A stretch of 64,000 nt of DNA from Limnoperna fortunei. Its lineage: Eukaryota > Mollusca > Bivalvia > Mytilida > Modiolidae. The stretch is from the NCBI GenBank assembly GCA_944474755.1, contig OX104113.1:23068432-23132431 (forward strand). Direction: 5' to 3'. Shown in pieces: positions 63,716 through 64,000 of this stretch. Under the pieces are notes generated by a model. It saw nothing but the letters and a program-made list of their open reading frames with translations. It was not told the origin of the DNA and searched no databases. The translations under genes and the position numbers were made by a program. Position 1 is the first letter of the stretch. Every line of letters starts with the position of its first letter.

Positions 63716-64000
63716 CTACTTACATATATTTTTTTAAAATCCTGCATGCTTCAGTATGGTTCTAATGTTTAGTCCCCAAAATTACACATTTCTATATGCT
63801 TATATTTGTTTACATTGTTATTTGAACGTATTGTTACCTGTATGATAAGTGGGACTTAAATTATGCTTTGTTGACAAATAATATGTTAAGTAATAAAATC
63901 ATTTATGATATGCTGATGAACTTTATTTGTATATGCCAGAATTTCTAAAACTTGAGCTACAATATTTAACCAGAGACTGTCAAGAGCCTCTTGCGTACCC

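Overview
The window is AT-rich, intron-containing animal DNA that is dense in repeats. tRNA-headed SINEs, tandem-repeat-carrying non-autonomous elements whose ends read GTCTCGCC...CACACTTGT, FLYWCH/MULE and hAT remnants and a canonical GT-AG gene together suggest a lophotrochozoan, most likely a bivalve mollusc. The taxon is inferred from the repeat style; nothing in the window names a species.

Layout. Positions 1-20062 are a single tandem array with a 1731-bp unit, 11 full copies plus a partial twelfth, with no length change between copies. Positions 20063-32500 are intergenic DNA made of nested transposons: a large element bounded by inverted arrays of a TCAAAT-GGCACC motif (20431-26221), containing an inverted-arm element (20724-23393), which itself holds a hAT-like insertion with a 5-bp target duplication (20889-21770). 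The large element also holds a 146-bp-repeat element. After it come a hAT remnant with a zinc-finger piece, a palindromic MITE and two copies of a family that ends in GAGCCTCT.

The one well-supported gene is on the plus strand, 32606-58453. It has thirteen coding exons joined by GT-AG introns that read through to a 468-residue CD39/GDA1 nucleoside diphosphatase of the ENTPD5/ENTPD6 type. It has an N-terminal signal anchor, and all five apyrase conserved regions are visible. One exon is only 36 bp long and supplies part of the catalytic core. Its introns hold SINEs, a 90-bp minisatellite that appears to have grown from a SINE head, a 22-bp minisatellite, a three-deep nest of 146-bp-repeat elements, and a broken FLYWCH/MULE transposase.

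Downstream (58454-64000) are a candidate 3' UTR, hairpin-rich repeats, a degenerate array of about 30 bp per unit (60850-62275) and otherwise featureless AT-rich DNA. No rRNA, functional tRNA, CRISPR array or bacterial operon is present. The protein likely hydrolyses nucleoside diphosphates in the secretory pathway; no other gene in the window can be tied to it.
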